Below, piece after piece: positions 36,030-47,092 of a stretch of 64,000 nt of DNA; positions within the stretch are counted from its first letter, which is position 1; each line of letters begins with the position of its first letter. The stretch is from positions 6,003,124 to 6,067,123 of the forward strand of contig NW_004454175.1 of assembly GCF_000283155.1 (NCBI RefSeq). The letters are read 5' to 3'. Below the pieces are notes generated by a model, which was not told the origin of the DNA, searched no databases, and worked only from the letters and a program-made list of their open reading frames with translations. Both the position numbers and the translations under genes were made by a program. This stretch comes from Ceratotherium simum simum (taxonomy: Eukaryota; Chordata; Mammalia; Perissodactyla; Rhinocerotidae).

Positions 36030-36297
36030 AGAGGTGGAAGCACGGTGCAGTGGTTTTAAGGACAATCTGTAAAGACATTACCTGTGTTTAAATTTAGCTC
36101 TGATGTTTACAAGGTGTGTGATCCATATGCAAGTTACTTAACCTATCTGTATGTCAGTTTCCTTGTCTAGAAAACTGAGATAATAGCAGTCCCTACTTAA
36201 TAGGATTGTTACGAGGAAAAAACATATTTCATTCAAAGAGCTTCAAGATGTGCCTAGCACACAGTGAACAGTTGATGAATTTTAACTATTATTTTCT
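36030..36297 (+). repeat. MIR SINE, full length
   Basis: It starts CACGGTGCAGTGGTTTTAAGG, passes AAGTTACTTAACCTATCTGTATGTCAGTTTCCTTG and GAGATAATAGCAGTCCCTAC, and ends TGCCTAGCACACAGTGAACAGTTGATGAA. The whole MIR layout is present. Confidence 0.9.
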
Positions 36298-36514
36298 TAT
36301 TTAGTTCTAACACACCCTATCAACTTTATCCCTTATAACTACATAGCACAAAACTTCTATCCAAACATATTATGCTCTTTCACATCTCCATTGTTACCCT
36401 CTGCTGGATCTTCTTCCCCTAATTCTCTCTGATGAAGTCTTCCTCATCCCTCGATAGTCTGCATAAATTTCCTTTTCTCAGCAATGCCCTCTCAACAATT
36501 TCTCTGGCCCTGTA

Positions 36515-37030
36515 TGCTCATGCAACTCCTCACCTCATCAAAGGTGGGCAATTCAATGCCCTCCCATTGAATCTGAGCTGGCCATGAGATTGGCTTGGAT
36601 CACAGAATGTGGTGTAAGTGTATTCTGCAACTCTCAAACCCAGAGCTTCACCCCCTGCTCTTGGAACCCTACTACCATGCTAGGAGAAGCCCATGCCACA
36701 TACATAGGGGGGGACCAAGGAGCCCTAGTTAACAGCTCCAGCTTAGCTCCCAGCTGGTGCCAGCACCAACCCTCAGCCATGTGAATGAGCCATCTTGTAT
36801 GGTCCAACCCAGTCAAGCCCCAGATGACTGCAGCCCTAGGCATTACCACACATCCAGCTGAGCTTAGTCAGCCCATAGAAATATAAGACACGTAAGAGAT
36901 AATAAAATAATAAAATGATATTGGCTTGAAATGACAATAAAATGGTTTCAAGCCACTGTGTTTTGTTGTTTTATTATAGCAATAATATAGGTTGTTTATT
37001 ACAGCAATACCAAAACATATATGAAACTCT
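36515..37030 (+). mobile_element. MLT1/MaLR-like LTR
   Basis: TTGAATCTGAGCTGGCCATGAGATTGGC, CAGCACCAACCCTCAGCCATGTGAATGAGCCATCTTG, CCCAGTCAAGCCCCAGATGACTGCAGCC, AGCTGAGCTTAGTCAGCCCA and a terminal CAAGCCACTGTGTTTTGTTG. This is the typical layout of ancient MLT-type solo LTRs. No internal retroviral frame is present. Confidence 0.75.
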
Positions 37031-37524
37031 TGAACAGTGTAGGTATTTCTTGGGCTAAGCTCTCATAATTCTATTCTGTAATTTAACAAACTGTATTGTA
37101 ATTATTTATTTTTATGTCTATCTCCTTTACCGAGAGTCTCAAAACTAGTAACTATGGATGTAAGGAAAAATAAATTTTCAGAATAAATTTCAAGAATAGA
37201 TAGAACAAAGGTGTAACAAACTAGAAAAATTCAGAAGTCACCCTCAGCATTGGCAATCCCTAACCCTTTGTAGACTTTAAATAAGTTACAGAAAGGGTAA
37301 GACGTGTCACCCCAAACAATGACTAGATGGCTTAATATTATAATTTCTACCTAGAATCCTGTTTATATACCACCTTCCTCTGATAATTGGGAGAGAAAGA
37401 AAAAACCAAAATAAATGAAACAGAGAAAGTGGACAAAGTGAGCCAAGATTGTTTTGCTTGTTTATTTCTTTAAGAAGAATAAGATGGAGATAGAACGTGC
37501 TTTATTAGCCAGCACAATATTTTA
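37031..37524. other. No gene recognised
   Basis: AT-rich with no named feature. Confidence 0.35.
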
Positions 37525-37675
37525 GAGGCTGGGTCACAGAGTGGTTATAAATGCAGACTCTGGAGCCAGAAGGGCTGGGTTTTAATTTCAGCTTCACAGT
37601 CTGGGTTTGAATCCCACCTACACATTTGTGTGGCAAGTCACTTACCTTGTCTGCACCTCAGTTTCCTTATTGATA
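37525..37675 (+). repeat. MIR SINE
   Basis: GCAGACTCTGGAGCCAGAAGGGCTGGGTTTTAATTTC, GTGTGGCAAGTCACTTACCTTGTCTGCACCTCAGTTTCC: the 5' two thirds of MIR. Confidence 0.88.
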
Positions 37676-37689
37676 ACTAACTTATGCTA

Positions 37690-38095
37690 GACACAAAAAG
37701 AAATTCCACAGAGAATTTTGCTTATAAAACACAAAAACTTCATAACATTTAGAAGAAAAAAAATCCAGGAGAATGTCTTTAATAGCTTGGTTTGGAGGGA
37801 GAGAACCTTAAACCAGATATGAAGAGGATAAATCATTAAGAAAATATTGTTAAATTTGACCACACTAAATTCTTAAAATTCTGTGCAAACAAACAAAAAC
37901 AAACACCATAAACAAAGTTAAAGGACAAGCCAGAGACTGGGAAAAAGAAATTTGTCAGGATTAGTGTCCAAAATATATAAAGAACTCCTACTAATCAATA
38001 ATAAAAAGCAAATAACCCAATACAAAATGGGCAAGATGATAAACAAACTAAACAAACTTACATAAGGGAGATGTAAATGTTTAATAACATAACTC
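37690..38095 (+). mobile_element. L1 LINE ORF2 remnant, left part of a split copy
   Basis: L1 ORF2 text is readable: AAACACCATAAACAAAGTTAAAGGACAAGCC, AGACTGGGAAAAAGAAATTTG, AAAATATATAAAGAACTCCTACTAATCAATAATAAAAAGC, AATGGGCAAGATGATAAAC. It stops at AATAACAT (about 38095) and resumes at 38605. Confidence 0.8.
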
Positions 38096-38604
38096 AATAA
38101 AACTCCAAGATAGTATGTCCCTTAATTTTAAAAAATAGGATATTACATGCTTGGTAATTGGCTCCTAGTCCTCTGCCTGGACCCTGAGCTAAAGTTATCT
38201 TCTGAATAGGAAGAGGAGGATGTGGGTGAATCAGGGAGACATAGAGGAGAAGGCTAGATCCCTCAATCTCCAGAATTTTTCCATCCCAATCTTTCCAGAT
38301 CAGGCTGATAAGAGCCATTAACTTTTCAATAATGTACCCTGACATTTTATGTAATTGAATTTTTTGAATCCCACTTGTTATACGGGAATACCATGTTGTG
38401 ATGATGTTTTATAACAACAACAAGAGGAAAAACATCATCATCTTCGTAAAGGACACAGCTATATTCTCACACATTAGAACAACCCCTTGGGGTAGATTTG
38501 ATTATTATCCCCACTTGGCCAATGAGCTACAAAACGGTGATGAACCCAAAGGTCACTTAGAAGAGTCAGGATCCAACATCTAGCTCTTAACCACAGGTTA
38601 TTAT
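38096..38604 (-). repeat. Segment separating two L1 halves; right part is antisense MIR
   Basis: About 38430-38604 is antisense MIR (ACACATTAGAACAACCCCTTGGGG, TTATTATCCCCACTTGGCCAATGAGC, AGGATCCAACATCTAGCTC). The left 330 bp is not recognised. L1 text continues on both sides. Confidence 0.6.
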
Positions 38605-39465
38605 TGCCTCTAAACATACGACATATGAAAAGATGCTCAATCTCACTAGTAATCAGGGAAATGCAAAATTGCAACATACCAGATACAGAAAGGCAAACAT
38701 TTAGTAGTCTGCCAACAATGAGCACTATGAGAATGTAGAGCAACAGTAACCTATAAACTTCTAGAGGGCTTACAAATTGCTACAAAGACGTTCAGGGGCA
38801 TTTGCGAATATCTACTAAAACAGAAGATGTATATTCTCTATGCTGCAGCAGTTTCACTTCTAGATCTATATGGTAGAGAAAATATTTTCCAAGGAAATAA
38901 GTAGAGAAATGCTGATTTCAACCATGTTTATAATAGTAAAAAATTACATATTTAATAACATATATAAATGCCCATAAGTGGAAAACTATATAAATCTGGT
39001 ATAGTCATAAAAAGGAATATTATTGAGCAGTTGATATGAAAAAATTGGAACTGCTAGCTTCATCATAGATGAATCCTGAAACAATAGTATCAAATTAAAA
39101 AGTGAGTTGAAGGATGATGCAGTTGGCTACCAATTATATAAAGTTAAACAACATGAAAAAATAGCATATATATTCTTCAATGATACAATGATACGTGAGT
39201 GTATAGTAAATTACACAATCATGAATGGAGATGAAAAACACTACATTCCAAGGCATGGTCACCTCTGGGGAGAAAGAGATGAAGTAAGGGCTCACAGGAG
39301 CTTTAACTGTTTCTGTAATGTAGTGCTGGCTTTCAAAAACACATAACCAAGGCAAATATGTAGAGCTTTAATAAAACTGGGTGGCAGGTGCATGGTGGTA
39401 AGCTAGTTTGTTTACTTGTCTGTACACTTAAAGTATCTCATAATAAAAATATAAAAACAAATGAA
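38605..39465 (+). mobile_element. L1 LINE ORF2 end and 3' UTR, right part of a split copy
   Basis: It resumes with GACATATGAAAAGATGCTCAATCTCACTAGTAATCAGGG, the ORF2 text that normally follows the left part. Then AATGCCCATAAGTGG, GGCATGGTCACCTCTGGGGA and a CTCATAATAAAAATATAAAAACAA end. Confidence 0.8.
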
Positions 39466-40734
39466 ATGTGGCATAACAGAGAACATTCCAAAAATAAATA
39501 ACAAAAGAGGTGATTTACATATATTTCATCAAAGTCCTTTTTTGAGAAATGCATTGCTTTACAGGAGCATCTGTTGCTCTGCGTCTAGGTCTTTAACTTC
39601 GCTGGGTCCTCCCTCCCTTTAGAAATTTAACAAAATAAATTGTTTCTTCCACAGTAATGACATTTACAGTTTTACCTAAAACAACAAAGTAAGAGAAATC
39701 TCAAAACACAGATTACGATTAACAGGAAAATAAAATTAAGCAAAATGTTTATGAAAATATCAGCGATGTTTGTCCTCACCTGGCAAAATATGCGGCAGGA
39801 CAGTTAACAGCAGGTGAAAAAGGAAAATAAAATATGTTTTCATCACCTCATCAGAGAGTGTTGGTAGTTTCTATTCCATGCAGAAGAGAAAACATTCGGG
39901 GTTAATGATTTTGTGTCAGGTGGATAACTTCAAGCTACGATTGATGCCTTCAGAATATCAAAAGTTAAAAGCTCAGGGACAAGAAAAGTCGCTTCGTGTT
40001 CAACTGTGAGTTCTCTGGCCCGTTACTCTGCATTCTTATCCCACTGTGTAAGTTCTAGGATAAGCAGTGATCTAGTTACAAATTCTGAGATTCAGGGAAA
40101 GGGAAGAACAGATCAAGAAGAATGACATGCAAAGAACTTTGTCTCATGGAGACAACTCAAGATTTCAGAAAAACTCTTTCTTTTCTATCTTTGTACTTCT
40201 TGCCATTGAGTTATCTTCATTCCCTTTATAGCTTATTCAAAATCATATGTCTTTATATTCACATGCAGACACAGTAACACATGCAGACACAGTAACTTAA
40301 CCCAAGGCATTAAGGTGACAATCTAAATTACAGGAAACATGGCCAAGACAGGAAATATCATAAAAGACCCAAGAACAATCAGAATACAAAGCACGGAGTT
40401 CAATCATTTAGTCTTATTTTACATTGAATGCTAAAAAGTTTAATCATATGATATCCCAGACTGCTACAGATGGAAGTTGTTTAAAAAGGCATAGATATAA
40501 AATCTGGAAATATCAGTAAAGGAAGATGTGGGGAAAAAACACAAATTTGTTACAGAAATTTTGGAAAACCTAATAATCAAGAACCACTTATTACATGAGC
40601 AAAGAATCTATCATATCTGAATAACTTAAAAGAATGCTATAGTATTTATGATGATTCATAGTCATGGCCTTGAATTTTCAAGGAAAAAATACAGGTTCCT
40701 TTTAGAAAAAAAAATTTATTCAGTGTACATTGAT
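39466..40734. other. No gene recognised; 18-bp tandem duplication
   Basis: No exon or named element. ACATGCAGACACAGTAAC occurs twice head to tail at 40261-40278 and 40279-40296. Confidence 0.45.
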
Positions 40735-41230
40735 TAAAAGACATGGGGAAATGAATTTTAAGCTCCTGATTCTAAAATTCATCTAGAAAAAAAATATGTA
40801 TGAATTTCTGAAAAAAATGTAAGAAGCGGGTTTGTCGTATCAATGTTAAGACACAGTGTGATGAAATAATAATTAAAAGAGTGAGATAATGTCACAAGAA
40901 GAGACAGCCAGACTAACGGAACAGAATTATCTCCAAACAGATATGAGGAAATCGAAGTTAGTGATCTTTTATAAGGGGAGTATCAGCGATCAATAAATAA
41001 TTATCTAATAAATGGTACTGAAACATTTGGTCAACTATTTGGAATACTAGCTATTTAGGAGGATTTATAGTCTCACTTCAAACTATATATTAAATAAATT
41101 TCAGACAGGAAGAGTTTAAAAAAAAACTTTTGAAAAAGGTCACTATTTATTTAATGGAGGATGGACTTTAAGTATAAAGAAAAATGACCAAAAAAAGAAA
41201 AGCCGATATTTTTCAAAATGTAAACACCCT
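40735..41230 (+). mobile_element. L1 LINE ORF2 remnant, left half of a split copy
   Basis: Plus-strand ORF2 text: AAAATTCATCTAGAAAAAAAAT, AATAAATAATTATCTAATAAATGGTACTGAAACATTTGGTCAACTATTTGG, TTCAAACTATATATTAAATAAATTTCAGACAGG. The natural continuation appears at 42366, beyond an opposite-strand L1. Confidence 0.7.
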
Positions 41231-41234
41231 TTTA

Positions 41235-42365
41235 AAAATAATTATAAAAGTAATGTGAAAAATTCAGAAATCTTAAAATGCATGAAAAAAAGGAATAAGA
41301 AGGCTTCTTGATTTTCCTTACCAACCAGGGAAAATTTTGTTACATTTTAGAGTATATTCTTTATTTTTTAGTATGCCTATATATGAGCTTTTCTTTTTTA
41401 TTATTACATAAATGGGATCATAGTTGCTTTGTAATTTAAAGTTTTCAATTTCTATATTAAACAGATCTTTCTACATCAATAGATATTGATGGACATTGTT
41501 ATCATCATCATTTCCAGTGGCTGAAATATATCTTATTCCATTAAAAGGAATCTTTTGGAATTAAAAATAAACAAACAAAAACCACTCCTTTTCCACTACC
41601 TTGGTTCAAAATTCAATTTTGGAATTCTATTTTTTTTTCTTTTAGTTTTAACAGTTTAAAAACTCCTTAGACTGATGGGTGACTCTGGCTTAGTAACGTC
41701 ACTCATGTACGAAAAAGTGCTGGAGAGCAAAGCGCGTTTATATATTCCAAATATTCTCTCTCTTTCTTTGAGAACTAGTCAGGTTGGATTTTGTAAGTGT
41801 TTCTTAGTCATTGGTATTTCTTCTTTTCTAAGTTATCCCTAAGTTGGTCTTTGATCAACACCCTACTTGGAAATTTTTTCTTTATCTATTTGTAAGAGAT
41901 CTCCCCTATCATATTTACAAAATTCATAGTTTTCATATTTGTTATAAATAATTTTCCCTGCTTGTCATTTGTATTTTATCTTTATTAATTTTTTGCTGTG
42001 TGGAAGGTTTCAAATTAGTCACATTTTTAAACATTTACCTTTATGGTTTCTACCTTTATGGTTTCTAGGAAGATCATCAATATCCCATGATTATACAAAT
42101 ATCCAATTAAACACCTTCATATGATCTTATGTTTTGTATGTTTTTTAAATATTTGAATTCTTAGCCTACTTGAAATTTAGTTTGGTATGAGGTATGAGAA
42201 AGAATTCTAACAATGTTTGCCTCCAAATCTGGACATTTGTCTCCAGTGAATTAAATACCTTGAACATATGCCAAATTCTTATATCTACTTGGGGCTGTTT
42301 TAGGGCTTACCATTCTGCCACTTATTTAATTATCAATTATAAATTGGTCATTTGACTACCTAAAA
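41235..42365 (-). mobile_element. L1M LINE, antisense, nested in another L1
   Basis: The antisense 3' end is at the left (AAATGGGATCATAGTTGCTTTG, ACAGATCTTTCTACATCAATAG). Antisense ORF2 text lies further right (GTTTCTAGGAAGATCATC, TTGAATTCTTAGCCTACTTGAAATTTAGTTTGG). A stretch at about 41560-41770 does not fit and may be a further insertion. Confidence 0.6.
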
Positions 42366-43240
42366 CTTTTGAATCGATAAAAGTATAAAAGTAAAAGGCA
42401 ATGAATTAGAAAAAATTTATTGCAGAAAATATGAGAGACACATGGTTGACAACATTAAGATGATAAATCATACAGGTCAACAAAAATCTAACAAAACTCC
42501 AATGGAACGGATGGATGGGTAAGAACACGAGGGAAAACTCATAAAGAAAAAAAATAAATGATGAATGCAAACATTAAAAAGCATTTTCACCTCTCTAGTA
42601 ATCAAATAAACATAAGTTTAAGAAATAAGATAACACTTAGTAAAAGGCCCAATTAGCAAAGATTGTAAAATAATAGTTTTAAAAAAGTCATCAAAGTTGA
42701 AAAGGATCTTACACTTTCCGGTAGATATATAAATGGACAAAATCTTTTCTCAAAACCATTTGGCAACATCTAACAAGAGTCATAAAATCGTGTATATCCT
42801 TTGATTCAGCAGTTTCCTTTAGGTTCTGGCCTAGAAAATAATCTAAAACATAGTAAAAGATTTATGTACAAAGATATTCACCCTAGTTTTATTTATACCA
42901 AAAATAGAAACTAGGTAAAAATCCAATAAAATAATGAATATATAAATCATAGCATAACTACAGTATTGAATACTCTAGCTATTTAAAATAGTTATTTCCA
43001 AAACTGTTTAATGGCATGTGGAAAGTCTTAAGATATAATGTTAGGCAAATAAAAACAAAGATTTAAAAGTCTATATATAGTTGGATTCTAATCAGTAAAA
43101 ATACATGTACAAAAAACCTGAAAGTAAATACACATGATGATCATCTCTGAGAAATGGGATTATAGGTGCTTATTATTTTCTTCATTTTTCATTTTCTTAT
43201 TTCCGAAATGCTTTACAACACATCTGTATTGTTTTTATGA
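42366..43240 (+). mobile_element. L1 LINE ORF2 end and 3' region, right half of a split copy
   Basis: It starts AAAACTTTTGAATCGATAAAAG, continuing ORF2 from 41230, then GTAAAAGGCAATGAATTAG, TCTCTAGTAATCAAATAAAC, TTCAGCAGTTTCCTTTAGG and a 3' region with TCTCTGAGAAATGGGATTATAGG. Confidence 0.72.
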
Positions 43241-43849
43241 GCTAGATGGGAATATAAATTTGAGAATGGCCTGTGTTTTTAAGATGGGAAGACTATGGAC
43301 AAACATATTTACGAGCTGTAAGAAGCAAAAGAGAGAGAGAGAGGATGAGGCTTAAAATAAAGGAAAGTATGCTCCAAGAATCCCTAGGGGAAGGGGCATC
43401 AACAGAACAGGTGGAGAGGCTTGCCTAGGAGGGGTCTCTTTCCTTTGATACTTGTGAGGAGGAAGTACCAGATAGGGGCAAATACAGAGAGATTTATAAG
43501 CAGGAAATGGGGACGGAACATTATGGAGCTCACAAACGTTCACTTTTACCACCTAAGTCAAGCATAAGTCAAGCTCATCAACTGAGACTGAAATGGGTGG
43601 AGAGTGGTTAGGGAACTTGAGAAGAATGACAGGGATTATGAAAAGGGGATGGGAGAGGGAGCTAATTACAAGTAGTGAAGAGAACTGTCCTGGTATTTCT
43701 GTCAACACCTAAATGCATATGGAGATCATGAAATCATTGAGTTCTGGGGACCAAATGCAGTTACTATCTTGTATATCAGAGAACAATTCTATTAACATAT
43801 CTATGCCATATCTTTATTGATTGTTTGAGTAATTGAGTCAGATTTTTTG
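43241..43849. other. No gene recognised
   Basis: A short GAGAGAGAGAGAG run near 43331. Overlapping short frames on both strands have no domain. Confidence 0.4.
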
Positions 43850-45225
43850 ATTCATTTAACACCATTCAAGCCCTTAACCGGGTCACTAATGCCCTCCACA
43901 TTTGCAAATCCAGCAGTCAATTCGCAGTCCTCATGTTATTTGACACTTTTTCAGTATATGACACATTTAGAAATCTCTCATTCTTAAAAATAATAATTCA
44001 TTTGCTTCTAAAACACCACTCTCCCTTGGTACTTCTCCCATTCCACTGGTTAACCTTTCATAGACTTTGCTGGTGCCCCTTCATCTATCTGATTATAAAT
44101 GTTAAAGTGCTCCAAGGCTCAGTCTTTGCGCCTCTTCCCTATACTCATTCATTCATGAAATCACAAGGTGATTTCATCCAGGCTCTTGGCTTTAAATACC
44201 TTTTGTACACTGACAACTTACATATATATGATACTACATACACTCACACACTGGTAGTCTGTCTTTCACCTGAACTTCAAACTTATATAGAACTGCCTAC
44301 TCTACTTATATGTCTATCTAACTGTTCACAAGAAAACCTTAAACTACTCCTCATTGCCAAATTGCTTACCCATTTAACTAAATGGCAACTCCATTCATCT
44401 AGTTGTTCAGGCTAAAAACCTAGGAGTCATCATTAATAGGTCTCCTTCTCTTCTGCCCTCTTCTAATACAGCTGCAAATCCTGTTTCCTCTATTTTCAAA
44501 ACACACCAGGATCTGATCATTCCTCACCACTTTCATTCTAGTTCAAGTCACAGTCATCTCTCACCTGGAATGTCGTGGTCCCCCAAGGGGCCTTCTCCCT
44601 CATCTCTTACTCCCCACAGTCTGTTCTCCCCACAGTAACCAGAGGGATTCTTTAAAAAAACAAATTCAAATCATATCCCTCCTCCTCGTAACTCTCTAAT
44701 GACATCCCATTTCACGCAGAGTAAAAGCCAAGCCTTATGCAGTCCATAAAGCCCAAATGGTCTGGCCCCTGCATTGCCCGACCTCGAGGCTTCCACATTT
44801 CTCCCCTTCGCTCAACATGCCAAGCATCTTTCTTCCTCTCAGCCTCAGGGCATTTGCACTTACTCTTCCTTCCATTTAGAGCACTCTTTCTCCAGATTAA
44901 CTCAGGAGTCCCTCCCCATCAGCTCTGAGAAGGAAGGCCTTCTCAAAGAGGGCTTCCAATGATTACCCTATATAAAAAAACTAGCAAGCTATCCCCTTAT
45001 CCTGCTTTATTTATTTTAATGTATTTTTCCATAGCACATATTATATCACCATCTCATATATTACATGTTCGTATATTTGTCTATTTTCCCACCCAAATCT
45101 AAGCCTCAGAGCCAGACACTTTTCTGTTTTGTTCACTTTGATAGTCCCAGGACTTGGGTGTCTGCCTGTTATATAGCAGGTGCTCATAAATATCTGCTGA
45201 ATGAAGGAGTGAATGAAATATTTTT
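43850..45225 (+). mobile_element. L2 LINE, long copy with decayed reverse transcriptase and intact 3' end
   Basis: An open stretch at 43933-44415 still reads as L2 reverse transcriptase: a VLQGSVFAPL-like segment (consensus GVPQGSVLGPL), LYTDN where the catalytic YADD motif should be, and CLSPELQTYIELPTLL. After a stop, CAGGCTAAAAACCTAGGAGTCATC, CTCTCACCTGGAATG, TCACGCAGAGTAAAAGCCAAG, TCAGGGCATTTGCACTTAC and the terminal TAGCAGGTGCTCATAAATATCTGCTGAATGAA follow in order. Both catalytic aspartates of YADD are altered or lost from context, so it is inactive. Confidence 0.88.
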
Positions 45226-45628
45226 CAGTACCAACTATGTACCAGGCTACTGTACTGGGTGCTGGAATAGGAAATTAAGTATTTTCCTCTGAAAATTTCT
45301 ATGTAGCTCAGCGTTCTTAATCATAAATAATAGAAACTAATCTGGACTATCTATTTTAAAAGGAAGTTATTGGCACGGTCAATGGGGGTTTCCCAGTCTG
45401 ACTGGGAAACGAGGGAGGCAGAGAGCAGGAGGATCTTTCTTCTGCTTAGGTTTCCATATGGGAGACAAAGAATTTCTCTCAAGACTATAGCAAGTAGGGG
45501 CTTCCCCAAATAGGAAGTTCAACGTTTGTCCTAGGCAGATTTTTCCAAATGTTTCTTCTCTAACTAGCAAGGCCAAGAAAGTGATCAAACAAAATATACA
45601 CCTAAATAAAAGCCCACAATATTTTTTG
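45226..45628. other. No gene recognised
   Basis: The first 50 bases (ACTATGTACCAGGCTACTGTACTGGGTGCTGG) look like a further L2/MIR fragment. The rest is unassigned. Confidence 0.35.
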
Positions 45629-45831
45629 GTTTTGTTTCCATTTTTATTTTTGATGAGGAAGACTTGCCCTGAGCTAACATATACTGCCAATCTTTCTCTT
45701 TTTGTATGTGAGCCGCCACCACAGCATGGCCACTGACAGACGAGTGGTGTAGGTCTGCGCCTAGGAACTGAACCCAGGCCGCTGAAGCGGAGCATGCCAA
45801 ACCTAACCACGAGGCTACTGGGGCTGGCCCG
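45629..45831 (-). mobile_element. ERE SINE, third subfamily, antisense
   Basis: GAGGAAGACTTGCCCTGAGC, GTGAGCCGCCACCACAGCATGGCC, ACTGACAGACGAGTGGTG and GCTACTGGGGCTGGCCC match the copy at 30511-30710. Imperfect TSDs start TAAAAGCCCACAAT (about 45608) and TAAAAGTCAACAAT (about 45832). Confidence 0.9.
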
Positions 45832-45849
45832 TAAAAGTCAACAATTTTT

Positions 45850-46734
45850 AAATATGAAGTTTCAGAAATATTAATGGGACCCTTTTGGATATAATATAGT
45901 ATACTCTAATTACCATTCTCTCATTTCAATTTTTACAAAAAAGGCACTAATGGATGGGGTGTGATTTATGGAAGATTTTTTTTTCCTTTCTCTTCTTCAT
46001 TAGCAACAAAATACCAAAAGTATGATTTCCAGATTCTCTTAAGAAACATGAGCATACGATGTGTCCCAGATGGTGCTTTCCAATCTTTTACACACAAAAA
46101 TGAAGCTTTCACTGTGAAGAACAGTGGGCATTTTCAACTCTGTTGAAAGCAGAAGAATGACACATATCTGTCCTTGTATATGCACAAGCCAAATCTCTCA
46201 ATTTCAAAAGGGCAAGTCAACTGCCCACCTTCTTATTCAGTCTTCTATTAAAATACTAAATTTTATTAATATTCTGTTGCATATTATTGCATAGTCAATT
46301 ATCATAATCAGTGAAAGCAAGTAATAAAAAGTGGCACAAAGTGACACAGAAAGAACATTTATCTGCAATATGGCAAAATAAAGAGTGTTTCTTGAATTTC
46401 ATGATATATTCTTTGCCAACTTCTCATCTGACCCTTTTGACTCAACAAATGTATGAAAGGCGATTTTCTCATCTACTTACATAATCTCCTCAACATTCAC
46501 TTTTGCGTATGAAAGCAGAATAAGTTCATGAAGTTCTTTCTCTTAAACTACATGCAAATAATAAAAATGAGTCAGTATCAAAATCATCAACCTCACTCCA
46601 AGTGTAATCACATAAAATAATTGGTCTGAGTCACCCACCTCTAAGTCAAAGATCAAGAGAACATAAACCAAAGACAGAAAAGTCATAAGTCAGCTACAAA
46701 ACAATAGTGAGAAAAGAGAGAGCTAGTTTAACTG
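45850..46734. other. No gene recognised
   Basis: AT-rich with no named feature. Confidence 0.4.
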
Positions 46735-47092
46735 TGTATGTGTAGGCATTACCCTGTGTGTGTGTGTGTGTGTGTAAAGGTGTCCATATGTGTGTGTTGG
46801 CATGAATGGGTTCATATGTGTGTGTGTGCCTCCATCGGTATATGGACATGTTAGCCTGATCAAGAGTGTGTGTATGTTTTGACCTGAGCAACAAAGAGAG
46901 TGTATGTGTATGTGTGTTCACCAGAGCAAGAAAAAGAGAGTGTGTGTGTGTGTCTCTGCCTGAGCAAGAGTGTATGTGTTTTGAGTCTGAGCTAGCAAAA
47001 GTGTATGGGAGGGAGGCAGAGGGTTGTATAAGTGTGTGGCAGACAGAATGAGTGTGAGTGTGAATGTGTGTGTGTGTGTATGTGTGTGTAAC
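46735..47092 (+). repeat. TG-rich minisatellite with CCTGAGCAAGAGTGTATGTGT-like units
   Basis: About 360 bp of TG microsatellite blocks alternating with an imperfect longer unit. Related units begin at about 46854 (GCCTGATCAAGAGTGTGTGT), 46880 (ACCTGAGCAACAAAGAGAGT), 46919 (CACCAGAGCAAGAAAAAGAG), 46959 (GCCTGAGCAAGAGTGTATGT) and 46984 (GTCTGAGCTAGCAAAAGTGT). Spacing is 25-40 bases. Open frames here on either strand are artefacts of the repeat. Confidence 0.85.

Noticed and set aside
41770..43240. Single L1 with 5' inversion (twin priming)
   Set aside because: The antisense and sense parts overlap in ORF2 content by well over 100 bp, and the antisense copy has its own 3' end. A nested opposite-strand L1 explains the data better.
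43933..44415. 160-codon plus-strand frame as a host gene
   Set aside because: The residues match the order of L2 LINE reverse transcriptase, and L2 3' sequence follows directly.
45379..45810. 143-codon minus-strand frame
   Set aside because: Its N-terminal part is the antisense ERE at 45629-45831 and the rest has no domain.
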